From assembly GCA_026127935.1 (NCBI GenBank), contig JAJSLL010000016.1:1-42407 (forward strand): DNA of 42,407 bases. Direction: 5' to 3'. The notes under the pieces are model-generated. The model did no database searches, was not told the origin of the DNA, and saw only the letters and a list, made by a program, of their open reading frames with translations. Source of the DNA: Thermoplasmatales archaeon. GTDB lineage: Archaea; Thermoplasmatota; Thermoplasmata; Thermoplasmatales; GCA-001856825. A program made the translations under genes and the position numbers. How positions within the stretch are numbered: position 1 is the stretch's first letter; each line of letters begins with the position of its first letter. Below are positions 31,296 to 39,286 of the stretch, one piece after another.

Positions 31296-32840
31296 ATGGA
31301 TTTATCTAAGCTCAGAGGCGAAATTCTGAAAGAATTGAACTTGAGTTCTATCAATTCCGGTATATACGCCGGTGGATGGGTAAAGAAACCTTCTGGAAAG
31401 ATTGTTCAGTCCATAAGCCCAATTGATGGAAAAAAGATAGCAACTATTTTGACCGGATCGAAAAAAGATTACGAATTGGTGATACAGAAATCTGAAAAAG
31501 CGTACCAGCAGTGGGTAACGTTCACCCCGCCCCAAAGGGGAGAGCTAATCAGACTCATAGGCAATGAGCTCAGAGACCAGAAGAAAAATCTGGGAAAAAT
31601 TGTTTCACTTGAGACTGGTAAGACGACAGTCGAGGGCGAGGGAGAAATACAAGAAATGATAGACATAGCCGATTTCGCGGTTGGTTTGTCAAGACAATTA
31701 CATGGACTCCAGATGGCTAGCGAAAGATTTGAGCACAGGATGTACGAACAGTACCTACCACTGGGGGTTATAGGTGTAATATCCTCGTTCAATTTCCCTT
31801 CATCCGTCTGGTCTTGGAACTCATTCATCGCTGCGGTTGTAGGCGATGCAGTGATATGGAAACCGTCTTCGAAGGCAACTCTCACTGCTATTGCGGTGAT
31901 GAAGATTATTACGAAGGTCGTGAAGGAAAATAATTACCCAGAAATTTTCACACTCTTGACAGGGGCTGGAAGTGAGATCGGCAATCTTATGTCTGCAGAT
32001 CCGAGGGTCAAACTTGTTTCATTTACAGGCTCTGTAAAGTCTGGAAGAACTGTTTCGGAAACCGTGGCAAGAAGGTTTGGAAAAACAATACTTGAACTGG
32101 GAGGAAACAACGGTTCTATAGTTTCTTCGAAGGCAAACCTCTCACTATCGCTGAAAGGAGTAGCTTTCGGGGCAATGGCCACTGCAGGACAGAGATGCAC
32201 CACAACGAGGCGCATAATAGTCGACGAGAAAATTTACAAGGAATTCGTGACAAAATTGAAAAACATTTATTCCAAAGTCAAAGTTGGAAATCCACGTGAA
32301 AATGGAGTTCTTGTCGGTCCATTGATTGACGGTGAAGCGGTGAAGAATTTCAATTCTGCAATACAGAGGGCTAAAAGAGAAGGAGGCAAGGTATTGGCTG
32401 GAGGTAAACCCGCCAGTGTCAAGGGACTGGAAGGGGGATTCTATGTTCAGCCGACGTTAATCGAAATGCCGAGAGCAACTCCAATAACTTGTGAAGAAAC
32501 GTTCGCACCTATCCTGTACGTTTTCAAGTACAAGACCCTGGACGAAGCAATCAGAATACACAATTCCGTACCGCAGGGTCTGTCTTCGAGTATATACACC
32601 TATGATCTGACAGAAGAAGAGAAGTTCCTCTCTGCACTTGGAAGCGACTGCGGTCTTGCCAATGTCAATACGGCAACTGCAGGTGCGGAAATCGGTGGTG
32701 CATTTGGAGGAGAGAAAGATACCGGAGGTGGAAGGGAAAGTGGAAGCGATGCGTGGAAGAGCTATGCAAGAAGGCAGACGGTCACAATAAACTGGGGAAA
32801 GGACATTCCTCTTGCACAGGGAGTTAAATTTGACGTTTGA
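31296..32840 (+). CDS. ALDH7-type aldehyde dehydrogenase
   Basis: A 514-residue aldehyde dehydrogenase of the ALDH7/antiquitin group. General base E267 (ILELGGNNGS), nucleophile C301 (ATAGQRCTTTRR), SFTGSVKSG, and the group-specific C-terminal AFGGEKDTGGGRESGSDAWKSYARRQTVTINW are all present. ALDH7 enzymes oxidise 2-aminoadipate semialdehyde (piperideine-6-carboxylate) in lysine catabolism or related semialdehydes; the archaeal role may differ. ATG 31296 lies about 20 nt after GATTAAAAAG and has no ribosome site, so it is probably leaderless. It is divergent from tRNA-Arg and separated by about 70 nt from moaE. Confidence 0.88.
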   Translation: MDLSKLRGEILKELNLSSINSGIYAGGWVKKPSGKIVQSISPIDGKKIATILTGSKKDYELVIQKSEKAYQQWVTFTPPQRGELIRLIGNELRDQKKNLGKIVSLETGKTTVEGEGEIQEMIDIADFAVGLSRQLHGLQMASERFEHRMYEQYLPLGVIGVISSFNFPSSVWSWNSFIAAVVGDAVIWKPSSKATLTAIAVMKIITKVVKENNYPEIFTLLTGAGSEIGNLMSADPRVKLVSFTGSVKSGRTVSETVARRFGKTILELGGNNGSIVSSKANLSLSLKGVAFGAMATAGQRCTTTRRIIVDEKIYKEFVTKLKNIYSKVKVGNPRENGVLVGPLIDGEAVKNFNSAIQRAKREGGKVLAGGKPASVKGLEGGFYVQPTLIEMPRATPITCEETFAPILYVFKYKTLDEAIRIHNSVPQGLSSSIYTYDLTEEEKFLSALGSDCGLANVNTATAGAEIGGAFGGEKDTGGGRESGSDAWKSYARRQTVTINWGKDIPLAQGVKFDV

Positions 32841-32910
32841 TCATCACTCACCTTTATAGGTTTGCTAGTTCCTTTGGCAAAATTGATTATTAGAGCACGC
32901 ATAAACAAAG

Positions 32911-33312
32911 GTGAAAGGTCAGATTCAAACCAGTTCAATAGACTTTGCCAGTTACATAAAGTCGAGTGACCACAGTGTTGGTTCCACAGTCACCTTCCAG
33001 GGCATAGTAAGAAATATGGAATCTTCCAAGGAGCTGAAGCATCTATTCTACGAAGCAGATGAAAAACTTGCAATAGAAGAAATGAACAGGATACTGGATG
33101 ATGCAATCAAGAAATTCAATTTGATTGAAGCAAAGGCTGTCCATAGAATAGGAATGGTCAAACCTGGAGAAACTTCTCTCTTGGTTGTTGTCCATTCTTC
33201 CCACAGAAAAGAAGGATTTGAAGCGTGCGAATACATCGTTGATGTCATAAAGGAACGCTTACCCGTCTGGAAGAAAGATCACTTCCTAGACGGTTCGGAG
33301 TCGTGGCACTAG
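32911..33312 (+). CDS. moaE: Molybdopterin synthase catalytic (large) subunit
   Basis: A 133-residue MoaE that transfers sulfur from the MoaD thiocarboxylate to precursor Z, forming molybdopterin. The family pattern is clear: STVTFQGIVRN, LFYEADEKLAIEEM, HRIGMVKPGETSLLVVV, ACEYIVDVIKERLPVWKKDHFLDG, with the catalytic Lys pair near PVWKK, and a SESWH end. The start is GTG at 32911, about 25 nt after a TATA-like TTGATTATTAG. It is the first of four Moco genes (moaE, moaA, moaD, moeB-like). Confidence 0.9.
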   Translation: MKGQIQTSSIDFASYIKSSDHSVGSTVTFQGIVRNMESSKELKHLFYEADEKLAIEEMNRILDDAIKKFNLIEAKAVHRIGMVKPGETSLLVVVHSSHRKEGFEACEYIVDVIKERLPVWKKDHFLDGSESWH

Positions 33313-33370
33313 CATTTTTTACATCCAGCACTTCACAAAGTATTGATACCTAATCTAGTATGAGGCTCCA

Positions 33371-34306
33371 ATGCTTTACGACCATTTCGGGCGTCCCCTG
33401 AATAGCCTTAGGATTCAGGTCAACGCATCCTGCAACTTCAAATGCTTCTTCTGTCACATGGAAGGCACCGATGAAAATGCAGTCACGCTGAGCCCAGAGG
33501 AGATTGAAAAAGCAGTGATGGTTGCTGCTAAGAATGGAGTGAACAGAGTAAAATTCACTGGGGGGGAACCTCTGTTGAGAAAGGACCTCGAAGAGATCAT
33601 TGCGAGAACGGGAAAACACATAGAGGGGGATATATCTCTGACGACCAACGCCTACTTCCTGAAACAGCGAATCAAGGGACTAAAAGATGCAGGTCTGAAA
33701 AGGATCAACATTTCCATGCATTCAATAGAGGGTGATAAGTTCGTCGACATCACCAAGGTAGATGCAATAAGTATTGTGGAGGAAGGAATTGATGCAGCGT
33801 TAGATTCTGGTCTATCACCAGTAAAGGTCAACTTTGTTGTGTTGAAAGGAATCAATGAGACACAGGTAGATTCAATGATAGATTTCACGGCAAGCAAGGG
33901 AGCCATCCTCCAATTGATAGAATATGAAACAGACAGGAAGGGAGAAGCCGTCGAAAGCTTCAAGAAGTACCATTATGACCTGAGGTTGATAGAAGACAGG
34001 CTGGCAAAGGTCGCTGAATCTGTTGACTACAACTCCCTGCATCACAGGAAGAGAATGCACCTCAGGGCCAAGAACGGAAAACCAGCCATAGTGGAATTCG
34101 TGAGACCTCAGAGGAATTCAGATTTCTGCAATCACTGCACAAGGCTGCGAATCACCTCAAAGGGTGAATTCCAGACATGTCTGAATAGATCTGACCAGAT
34201 GTTCAGTTTTAAAGGAAAAGATGAGAGTGGGATTCTTGAATCATACACGAACGCTGTATATTCTAGAGTTCCATACTGGAGGGAGGCCGATGAGAGTTCG
34301 TATTAA
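33371..34306 (+). CDS. moaA: GTP 3',8-cyclase (MoaA), radical SAM enzyme
   Basis: A 311-residue MoaA, the first step of molybdopterin synthesis. The radical-SAM cluster is C21, C25, C28 (CNFKCFFC). KFTGGEPLLRKDL binds SAM, and the second iron-sulfur cluster is in FCNHCTRLRITSKGEFQTCLN. The protein ends READESSY: the C-terminal Gly-Gly seen in many bacterial MoaA proteins, which enters the active site, is absent. The start at 33371 gives LYDHFGRPLNSLRI, the normal family N-terminus. The moaD gene overlaps its last 17 bases. Confidence 0.92.
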   Translation: MLYDHFGRPLNSLRIQVNASCNFKCFFCHMEGTDENAVTLSPEEIEKAVMVAAKNGVNRVKFTGGEPLLRKDLEEIIARTGKHIEGDISLTTNAYFLKQRIKGLKDAGLKRINISMHSIEGDKFVDITKVDAISIVEEGIDAALDSGLSPVKVNFVVLKGINETQVDSMIDFTASKGAILQLIEYETDRKGEAVESFKKYHYDLRLIEDRLAKVAESVDYNSLHHRKRMHLRAKNGKPAIVEFVRPQRNSDFCNHCTRLRITSKGEFQTCLNRSDQMFSFKGKDESGILESYTNAVYSRVPYWREADESSY

Positions 34307-34529
34307 ATATTTTGCCAAGTACGCAGACCTTGCGGGTACAAGACAGGAAGAATTCGAGGTTGGACACATAAAGATCGGGGAGCTCCTCAGAGTTGTGAAG
34401 GAGAAGCACCCGGGGATAAGGGAAAACGAGAGCGCACTAGTGGCACTGAATGGCAAGTATGGCAACGAAGAGCAAACCATATCTGATGGAGATACCGTTT
34501 CTATTTTTCCTCCTGTTTCCGGAGGATAG
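34290..34529 (+). CDS. moaD: Molybdopterin synthase sulfur-carrier subunit
   Basis: A 79-residue ubiquitin-like protein with MRVRIKYFAKYADLAG at the start and VSIFPPVSGG at the end; the terminal Gly-Gly is adenylated and thiocarboxylated before sulfur transfer. ATG 34290, preceded by a GGAGGGAGG stretch and overlapping the moaA end by 17 bases, is the proper start; the frame from 34221 adds unrelated residues. It works with MoaE (32911-33312) and with the E1-like protein encoded downstream. Confidence 0.9.
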   Translation: MRVRIKYFAKYADLAGTRQEEFEVGHIKIGELLRVVKEKHPGIRENESALVALNGKYGNEEQTISDGDTVSIFPPVSGG

Positions 34530-34557
34530 CTTTTTATTTGAAAGGTCATAACAAAGC

Positions 34558-35289
34558 ATGGAAATGGAAAGATATCTCAGCCAAATGGCAGTCAAAGAGA
34601 TATTTCCATCAGGTCAAAAAATAATTGAGTCGTCATCCGTGGTTGTAGTTGGAATGGGTGGAACAGGATCGGCCATAGCAGAAGTGATGGTCAGGATGGG
34701 CGTAAAGAAAATTACAATTGTCGACTACGACACGATAGAAAACAGCAATCTCAACCGACAGACGATGTATAAAGAAAGTGACATCGGTCTAAAGAAAGTA
34801 GACGTGGCAAAGATAGAATTGCTAAAAATAAACAACTATGTTTCAGTCGAATCGGTGGACCAGAAGTTGATTTCTTCCAATGCTGAAGGAATCCTCTCAA
34901 AGGCTGACATAATAATGGATGGTACCGACAACTACGATGCTAGACACGTGTTGAATGTTGCATCAGTAAATTTAAACATTCCCTGGATCTTTTCAGCAGT
35001 CGAAGGAACTTATGGTTATGTAAAGGCGATTTTGCCTGGCAAGACCTCGTGCCTATCTTGCTTTGAATATCCTGACGAGGGAGAGGGTATCTCCTGCACG
35101 GTGCAGGGGGTGTTACCTAGCGCCGTTCGGGCCATTTCTTCGCTAGCATGCTCCATAGCTCTTAAGGTTCTGATGGACAAAGAGACTTACGGTGACCTAA
35201 TATATCTAGATGTCTGGAAACCGATGTTGGAAGTCATGCAGATCCCTAGAAATAAAGAGTGCAGAGTTTGCGGTACCAAGAAGGACTGA
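34558..35289 (+). CDS. moeB: MoeB/ThiF-type E1-like adenylyltransferase
   Basis: A 243-residue ubiquitin-activating-like enzyme that adenylates the C-terminus of a sulfur carrier, here most likely MoaD. Marks are VVVVGMGGTGSAIAEV (ATP/nucleotide loop), DYDTIENSNLNRQ, KKVDVAKIE, DGTDNYDARHVLN, a Cys in GISCTVQGVLPSAV, and the zinc pairs CLSC and CRVC. There is no C-terminal rhodanese domain. The gene has its own TATA (CTTTTTATTTG, about 23 nt before ATG), so it can be transcribed apart from moaD. In Archaea one such enzyme may also serve SAMP/ThiS-like carriers. Confidence 0.85.
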   Translation: MEMERYLSQMAVKEIFPSGQKIIESSSVVVVGMGGTGSAIAEVMVRMGVKKITIVDYDTIENSNLNRQTMYKESDIGLKKVDVAKIELLKINNYVSVESVDQKLISSNAEGILSKADIIMDGTDNYDARHVLNVASVNLNIPWIFSAVEGTYGYVKAILPGKTSCLSCFEYPDEGEGISCTVQGVLPSAVRAISSLACSIALKVLMDKETYGDLIYLDVWKPMLEVMQIPRNKECRVCGTKKD

Positions 35290-35394
35290 TTAATTGAATC
35301 GGTCCCAGAATGAGAATAGGATCTACTTAACTGAACCAATGATATGATACATTGCCATCTATAATTTAATATTCCATCTAAACATTGGGTTCTA

Positions 35395-35760
35395 ATGGTC
35401 GATCTAAACCTTGGACCCTACGTGCAGGATCAGATGAAACAGGCAGAGACTCTCCAAAAGCAACTGGAAACTCTTATGGCTCAACAGTATCAGTATGAAG
35501 TCAAGTCTAGAGAAGACAAGAAGACTCTCGAATACCTGAACAAATCAAATTCTGACGATGAAATTTACAAGGGAGTTGGAACGATCCTCGTCAAGGTGAA
35601 GGATGTAGACTCTTTCAAGAAAGAGATCGAAGAGGATGTTGAAATCTCTGAAATGAGGTTGAAGTCCATAAAGGAACAGGTCAATCAACTCAGCGCTAAA
35701 TTGAAGACAATTACTGAAGAGATAAACAAGCTGTATCAAAAAGGTAACGCGAAGAATTAG
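35395..35760 (+). CDS. pfdB: Prefoldin subunit beta
   Basis: A 121-residue archaeal prefoldin beta subunit: N-terminal coiled coil (about 8-48), a short beta-hairpin region around EIYKGVGTILVKVKD, and a C-terminal coiled coil (about 70-115). In the hexamer with the alpha subunit it holds unfolded proteins for the chaperonin. The sequence IYKGVGTILVK is a strong family signature. A leaderless start with AATTTAATATTCC upstream fits. The stop overlaps the stop of the convergent QueA gene by two bases. Confidence 0.9.
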   Translation: MVDLNLGPYVQDQMKQAETLQKQLETLMAQQYQYEVKSREDKKTLEYLNKSNSDDEIYKGVGTILVKVKDVDSFKKEIEEDVEISEMRLKSIKEQVNQLSAKLKTITEEINKLYQKGNAKN

Positions 35761-36776
35761 GGCATTCTGTCAATTAGCATCGCGTCGCCTAGACTGTAGA
35801 AGTAGTATCTCTTCCTGATGGCTTCCTTGTACGCACTCTTGAGCCTGTATTCCCCGCCAAATGCGTAGACCAGTGAAAGCAAAGAACTCCTCGGTATGTG
35901 GAAATTCGTGACAAGGTGAGTCACTCCTGAATTAAACTTCCAGCCTGGATAGATGAAGATTCTTGTGAGCCCCTTGTATGTGTTCAAATGACCTGGAAGC
36001 GATGCGGTTTCAAGGGCTCTCATCACCGTTGTACCTACGCCGACAACTTTGCCTCGTGCATTTTCGATGTCAGCAACCGTATCTCTTGATACCTCTATTT
36101 CTTCTTCATCGACTATGTGCTTTCTGATGCAATCGTCTTTGATCTCCTTGTAGGTCCCGTAACCTACTTCCAAAAGTATTTCCCTAACCTTGACTCCCTT
36201 CTTTTCCAGTGATGTCAGCATTTTTTTGCTGAAGTGAAGACTGGCCGTTGGCGCTGCAACCGAGCCAATTTTTGTTCCGATTTCATTTTGGTAGTATTCA
36301 AAGTCCTGCCTGTCCTTTACGTAAGGAGGCAGAGGCAGGTGTCCAACACTTTCTATGAACTCCCAGTCTATTTCCCCACTTATCCTCCGGAAACCCTCTC
36401 CGTCTGTGCTCACCTTCAATTTCCTATTACCAAGCTCAAAATTTTCTTCATCTCGAATTCTTCCCTTGATCAGAGCAACAAATCCCTCTGATTCTCGTTT
36501 CAAGAAATTGATCTCTATTCTCCCCCCAGTGCTTTTCACTGCTGATACAAGGGATTTCCTTACCCTTGTTCTGTTGAGGATCAAGATATCATCTTTATCT
36601 AATATCTTATTCAAGTCGCCAAAGCTAGAATTTCTGATCTCTCGCTTGTCAAGAACCATCAGTCGGCAATCAGTCCTTTCCATTGGGGGGACCTGCCGAA
36701 TCAGTTCCTTTGGCAGATCAAAATCATAGTTAGTCAGGGAGTAGTCGTTCAACGTGATCCCTATTTTATCCTCCAT
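35757..36776 (-). CDS. queA: QueA-like S-adenosylmethionine:tRNA ribosyltransferase-isomerase
   Basis: A 339-residue protein with the full QueA pattern: YDFDLPKELIRQVPP and RLMVLDK at the N-terminus, ILNRTRVRKSL, a central beta domain, IGSVAAPTASLHF, ILLEVGYGTY, VGTTVMRALET, FIYPGWKFNSGVTHLVTNFHIPRSSLLSLVYAFGG and YFYSLGDAMLI. QueA makes epoxyqueuosine in bacterial tRNA by transferring the ribosyl part of SAM to preQ1. Queuosine is not an established archaeal modification (Archaea make archaeosine), so the homologue is surprising here. The start is the ATG at 36776; the gene is convergent with prefoldin and is followed upstream by tRNA-Val on the other strand. Length and motifs show no decay. 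Confidence 0.85.
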   Translation of the reverse strand: MEDKIGITLNDYSLTNYDFDLPKELIRQVPPMERTDCRLMVLDKREIRNSSFGDLNKILDKDDILILNRTRVRKSLVSAVKSTGGRIEINFLKRESEGFVALIKGRIRDEENFELGNRKLKVSTDGEGFRRISGEIDWEFIESVGHLPLPPYVKDRQDFEYYQNEIGTKIGSVAAPTASLHFSKKMLTSLEKKGVKVREILLEVGYGTYKEIKDDCIRKHIVDEEEIEVSRDTVADIENARGKVVGVGTTVMRALETASLPGHLNTYKGLTRIFIYPGWKFNSGVTHLVTNFHIPRSSLLSLVYAFGGEYRLKSAYKEAIRKRYYFYSLGDAMLIDRMP

Positions 36777-36889
36777 TAAAGATTATGTTCTATTGTGGAG
36801 GAAATTTTACTCGGTTGCTCTCTTTTTTGCACTTCTAAAGAAACGAGATGACTTGGCAAAAGTAATATCAGACAAGAAAATTAACCTGG

Positions 36890-36962
36890 GGGCTCGTGGT
36901 CTAGTGGTTATGACATCGCTCTCACACAGCGAAGGCCGCCGGTTCAAATCCGGCCGAGCCCA
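36890..36962 (+). tRNA. tRNA-Val (CAC)
   Basis: Acceptor GGGCTCG/CGAGCCC, D-arm GTCT/TGAC-type, anticodon stem TCGCT/AGCGA with loop CTCACAC (anticodon CAC), T-stem GCCGG/CCGGC with loop TTCAAAT, and discriminator A. No encoded CCA and no intron. Confidence 0.95.
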
Positions 36963-37201
36963 TAAAGATGAGATTTCAGGTTATTCTGTGGATTGCAGAT
37001 TATAGTCTTACTACAGCTATGCTCTGGTTTGATATTGTCATTGGCCGCCCCATATAATGAAAACAATACCCAATGTTGTCAAAAAAAAAGCGTAGCATGT
37101 TTCTATAACAGGTAACCTCTTTTTCGTGTGAAAGTACCAACTGTGTAAGGATTAATACATTTCAAGAAGCTAGGAACGAGTGGTGGTTCAATTGCAGTCA
37201 T

Positions 37202-37831
37202 TCACCATAGTACCTTGTAGTGTATGTTCTCATACTCAAGTGTAACCACAATAGGAGACGAGAGATCTACAACTGAGATATTTTTGCCACCATTTGAGCT
37301 CACAACAGGGTAAGGATTGTAGAACAACAAGAAATAATTCTGGGGAGGGAGATATTCTGAGGGCGCATTTAGAACGGTAGAAACATTTCTACCGGAAGTG
37401 TTTCCGCTTGTCCACAGGTAGTCATGGCTGTTTGTAATCAGAGATGTGTTTAGCGAAACCAAACTATATTGATTCAGAGTCAATATTACAAAGTAGACAC
37501 TTTTATTGGCGGTAAAATTCACATAAATGTGTATGTTGGTAGCGTTTGATTGTAGGGTGAACTCCCAATAGTACAACCCCTTACCATACAGTTGAAAGGT
37601 CTGTGCTCTTGCGATCTCCCGGGTTTCGTGGGTATAAGTCGTGTAAGACGTATAGGGAATTTTCGATCCTGCAACTATTACTGTGACGATGATCGCCACC
37701 AATATTATCACGTATGTAAGACTCTTCGGATGATTATGCTGGAAAATCTTATCCTGTTCCGGTTGGATTCCCTGGTTTTCCCTCACTAACTTAATATCTG
37801 GATAGAGTATTTTAAGGTTAAGAAGCGACAT
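37202..37831 (-). CDS. Single-helix membrane protein with an extracytoplasmic domain
   Basis: A 209-residue protein: a cytosolic N-terminus of about 35 residues, one membrane helix (about 38-56, YVIILVAIIVTVIVAG), then an extracytoplasmic beta-rich domain with several N-x-S/T sequons and aromatic residues. I recognise no family. A TATA-like TTTATTAGG lies about 30 nt before the ATG (minus strand). A run of nine A at 37081-37089 (nine T on this strand), about 115 nt past the stop, may be its terminator. Confidence 0.6.
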   Translation of the reverse strand: MSLLNLKILYPDIKLVRENQGIQPEQDKIFQHNHPKSLTYVIILVAIIVTVIVAGSKIPYTSYTTYTHETREIARAQTFQLYGKGLYYWEFTLQSNATNIHIYVNFTANKSVYFVILTLNQYSLVSLNTSLITNSHDYLWTSGNTSGRNVSTVLNAPSEYLPPQNYFLLFYNPYPVVSSNGGKNISVVDLSSPIVVTLEYENIHYKVLW

Positions 37832-37878
37832 AACTGAAAACAGAAATGCGTAAACATCCCTAATAAAATCATCAGACG

Positions 37879-38028
37879 GTGGTAGGAGGAGAAGATTACT
37901 CAGATGGCGTCCATATGTATGTCGTTTTTCAAGATATTGTAAGTATTTACGGCTTGAATGGTAACCTGCCTGTAAAAGAACTGGTTGAATACGGACCCGG
38001 AATAGAACTCGATCAACAAATATCGTAA
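37879..38028 (+). CDS. Possible 49-residue small protein
   Basis: A plus-strand frame from the GTG at 37879 (or ATG at 37915) to TAA at 38026-38028 has a coding-like composition: MYVVFQDIVSIYGLNGNLPV, then an acidic tail. TAATAAAATC (about 37861-37870) could be its TATA box and is shared with the divergent gene at 37831. There is no ribosome site at the right spacing for either start and no known family, so support is weak. Confidence 0.3.
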   Translation: MVGGEDYSDGVHMYVVFQDIVSIYGLNGNLPVKELVEYGPGIELDQQIS

Positions 38029-38133
38029 TTTGACTGCATCAGCTTTTTCCTTTTCTTATTTCGACTTTGAAACCCATTTATCAGTCGACTTTTGTACCAA
38101 ACAGGTTTTATATCCCTCTTCATGAAATAGATT

Positions 38134-38505
38134 ATGGGAAGACCACTGGGAGTGACTCTGTTGGCAATCATTGCCTTCCTCATCGGTCTGGTGGAAGTAC
38201 TACGTGCATTCTTGACGTTCTCTTCACCGCTCCTGTCGTTCCAGTCAGGCCCCCATATTAGTGGAATACTGACTTTCCCCATCTATTTAATAATGGGGCT
38301 CATTTGGATATTTGTTGCTTATTCCTTTTGGAAGGGTGCAGAGGTCGGCTGGATACTCGGCTTGATCATGGCATTCGTTATTGCCATTATGAATATACCT
38401 TGGGGAACGGTACTCGGAACATTGGTTATACTATACTTGGGGATACCCAAGAACGTGAGACACTGGTTCACAAAACCTGAGATAAGAAAGTTGGTTGACG
38501 CCTGA
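38134..38505 (+). CDS. Four-helix membrane protein
   Basis: A 123-residue protein with about four membrane helices and almost no loops (GVTLLAIIAFLIGLVEVL; FPIYLIMGLIWIFVAYSFW; GWILGLIMAFVIAI; TVLGTLVILYLGI), then a short basic tail. It resembles small uncharacterised archaeal membrane proteins of the DUF2127-like sort, but I cannot assign it. ATG 38134 lies 25 nt after TTTTATATCC, a textbook leaderless promoter. A T-tract follows the stop. Confidence 0.65.
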   Translation: MGRPLGVTLLAIIAFLIGLVEVLRAFLTFSSPLLSFQSGPHISGILTFPIYLIMGLIWIFVAYSFWKGAEVGWILGLIMAFVIAIMNIPWGTVLGTLVILYLGIPKNVRHWFTKPEIRKLVDA

Positions 38506-38515
38506 ACCGCTTTCA

Positions 38516-38548
38516 TTTTATTTTTTTATGAATGTCATAAGAAAAAAA
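38516..38548. terminator. Bidirectional T-tract terminator
   Basis: TTTTATTTTTTT (38516-38527) follows the rightward gene ending at 38505. Seven A (38542-38548), which are T on the minus strand, follow the leftward gene ending at 38563. Each direction has its own oligo-T run, as expected between convergent archaeal genes. Confidence 0.55.
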
Positions 38549-38562
38549 GTAAATGTGACAGT

Positions 38563-39225
38563 CTACTTTCTGTGTGCAAAGAGGTAAACTGCAACTCCAA
38601 ACATTATGAAAAGCGGAATCAGCCAGAGATCAAAAATCCAATTATTTGAAGCCCTGAAACCTGCCTCTCCAAACCAGAATACGGAAAATGCAAGGAGAAG
38701 GGCAGAAACGAAGACTTTCATATTAGCCTGCTTGATTTTTCTCACCTGAGATTTCAAGAGTACTGTACCCACGACGACAACCACTAGACCTAAGACCATT
38801 CCATAGAGAGTCGAATTGAAACTCATCGGAACAAGAGCAACCAACACGATCGCTGCCTCAAAAGATTCCACGAGTCCAACTGAGAATGCTGTATAGAAGA
38901 TTCCCTTTTCCACTCCCTCCTCCTTGAAAAAGTTGGCGCTTCTGGATCTGACTACAGCCCTTCTTGCACTTCGTGCCAGCCTCAGACCAAAGTAGAGTAA
39001 AAGAACTCCTGCGACGAGTCTCACATAAAGTATCGGAAGTCTGGCAATCTGTTGACCAATTGCAAATGTAATCACAAACACTATCAGGACACCCAATGCG
39101 ACGTAGAGAAACGCCTTGTTCCCTCCCTCAGAAGATATTGCAAGACCAACTGCAGATGCTTCTGAGATCTCAAGGAGGGTTATTCCCATTGCTGCAAGAA
39201 AAATGCCCAGGTCCAGATAAACCAT
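38563..39225 (-). CDS. FTR1-like (COG4280-type) membrane protein
   Basis: A 220-residue protein with about six or seven helices. Two acidic helix motifs, LLEISEASAVGLAIS near residue 18 and LVESFEAAIVLVAL about 100 residues later, resemble the E-x-x-E-A motifs of FTR1 iron permeases and place it near predicted FTR1-like proteins; iron transport is therefore a possibility, not a demonstrated role. The ATG at 39225 lies 25 nt after the minus-strand TATA sequence ATAAATATT (39244-39252), while the GTG at 39243 would fall too close to it. It is divergent from the EamA transporter gene. Confidence 0.65.
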   Translation of the reverse strand: MVYLDLGIFLAAMGITLLEISEASAVGLAISSEGGNKAFLYVALGVLIVFVITFAIGQQIARLPILYVRLVAGVLLLYFGLRLARSARRAVVRSRSANFFKEEGVEKGIFYTAFSVGLVESFEAAIVLVALVPMSFNSTLYGMVLGLVVVVVGTVLLKSQVRKIKQANMKVFVSALLLAFSVFWFGEAGFRASNNWIFDLWLIPLFIMFGVAVYLFAHRK

Positions 39226-39243
39226 TCTTCTGAATGATACCAC

Positions 39244-39262
39244 AATATTTATTTTTTTATTG
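39244..39262. promoter_or_regulatory. Back-to-back TATA boxes of two divergent leaderless genes
   Basis: ATAAATATT (minus strand, 39244-39252) is 25 nt from the ATG at 39225. TTTATTG (plus strand, 39256-39262) is 27 nt from the ATG at 39287. The two ATGs are only 61 nt apart, so the two initiation complexes cannot easily occupy the site together. Confidence 0.5.
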
Positions 39263-39286
39263 GTGAATGTTATTCATAATCACAGA

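Noticed and set aside
36754-37005. 83-codon plus-strand ORF across tRNA-Val
   Set aside because: It covers the tRNA gene and its promoter, and its translation shows no domain.
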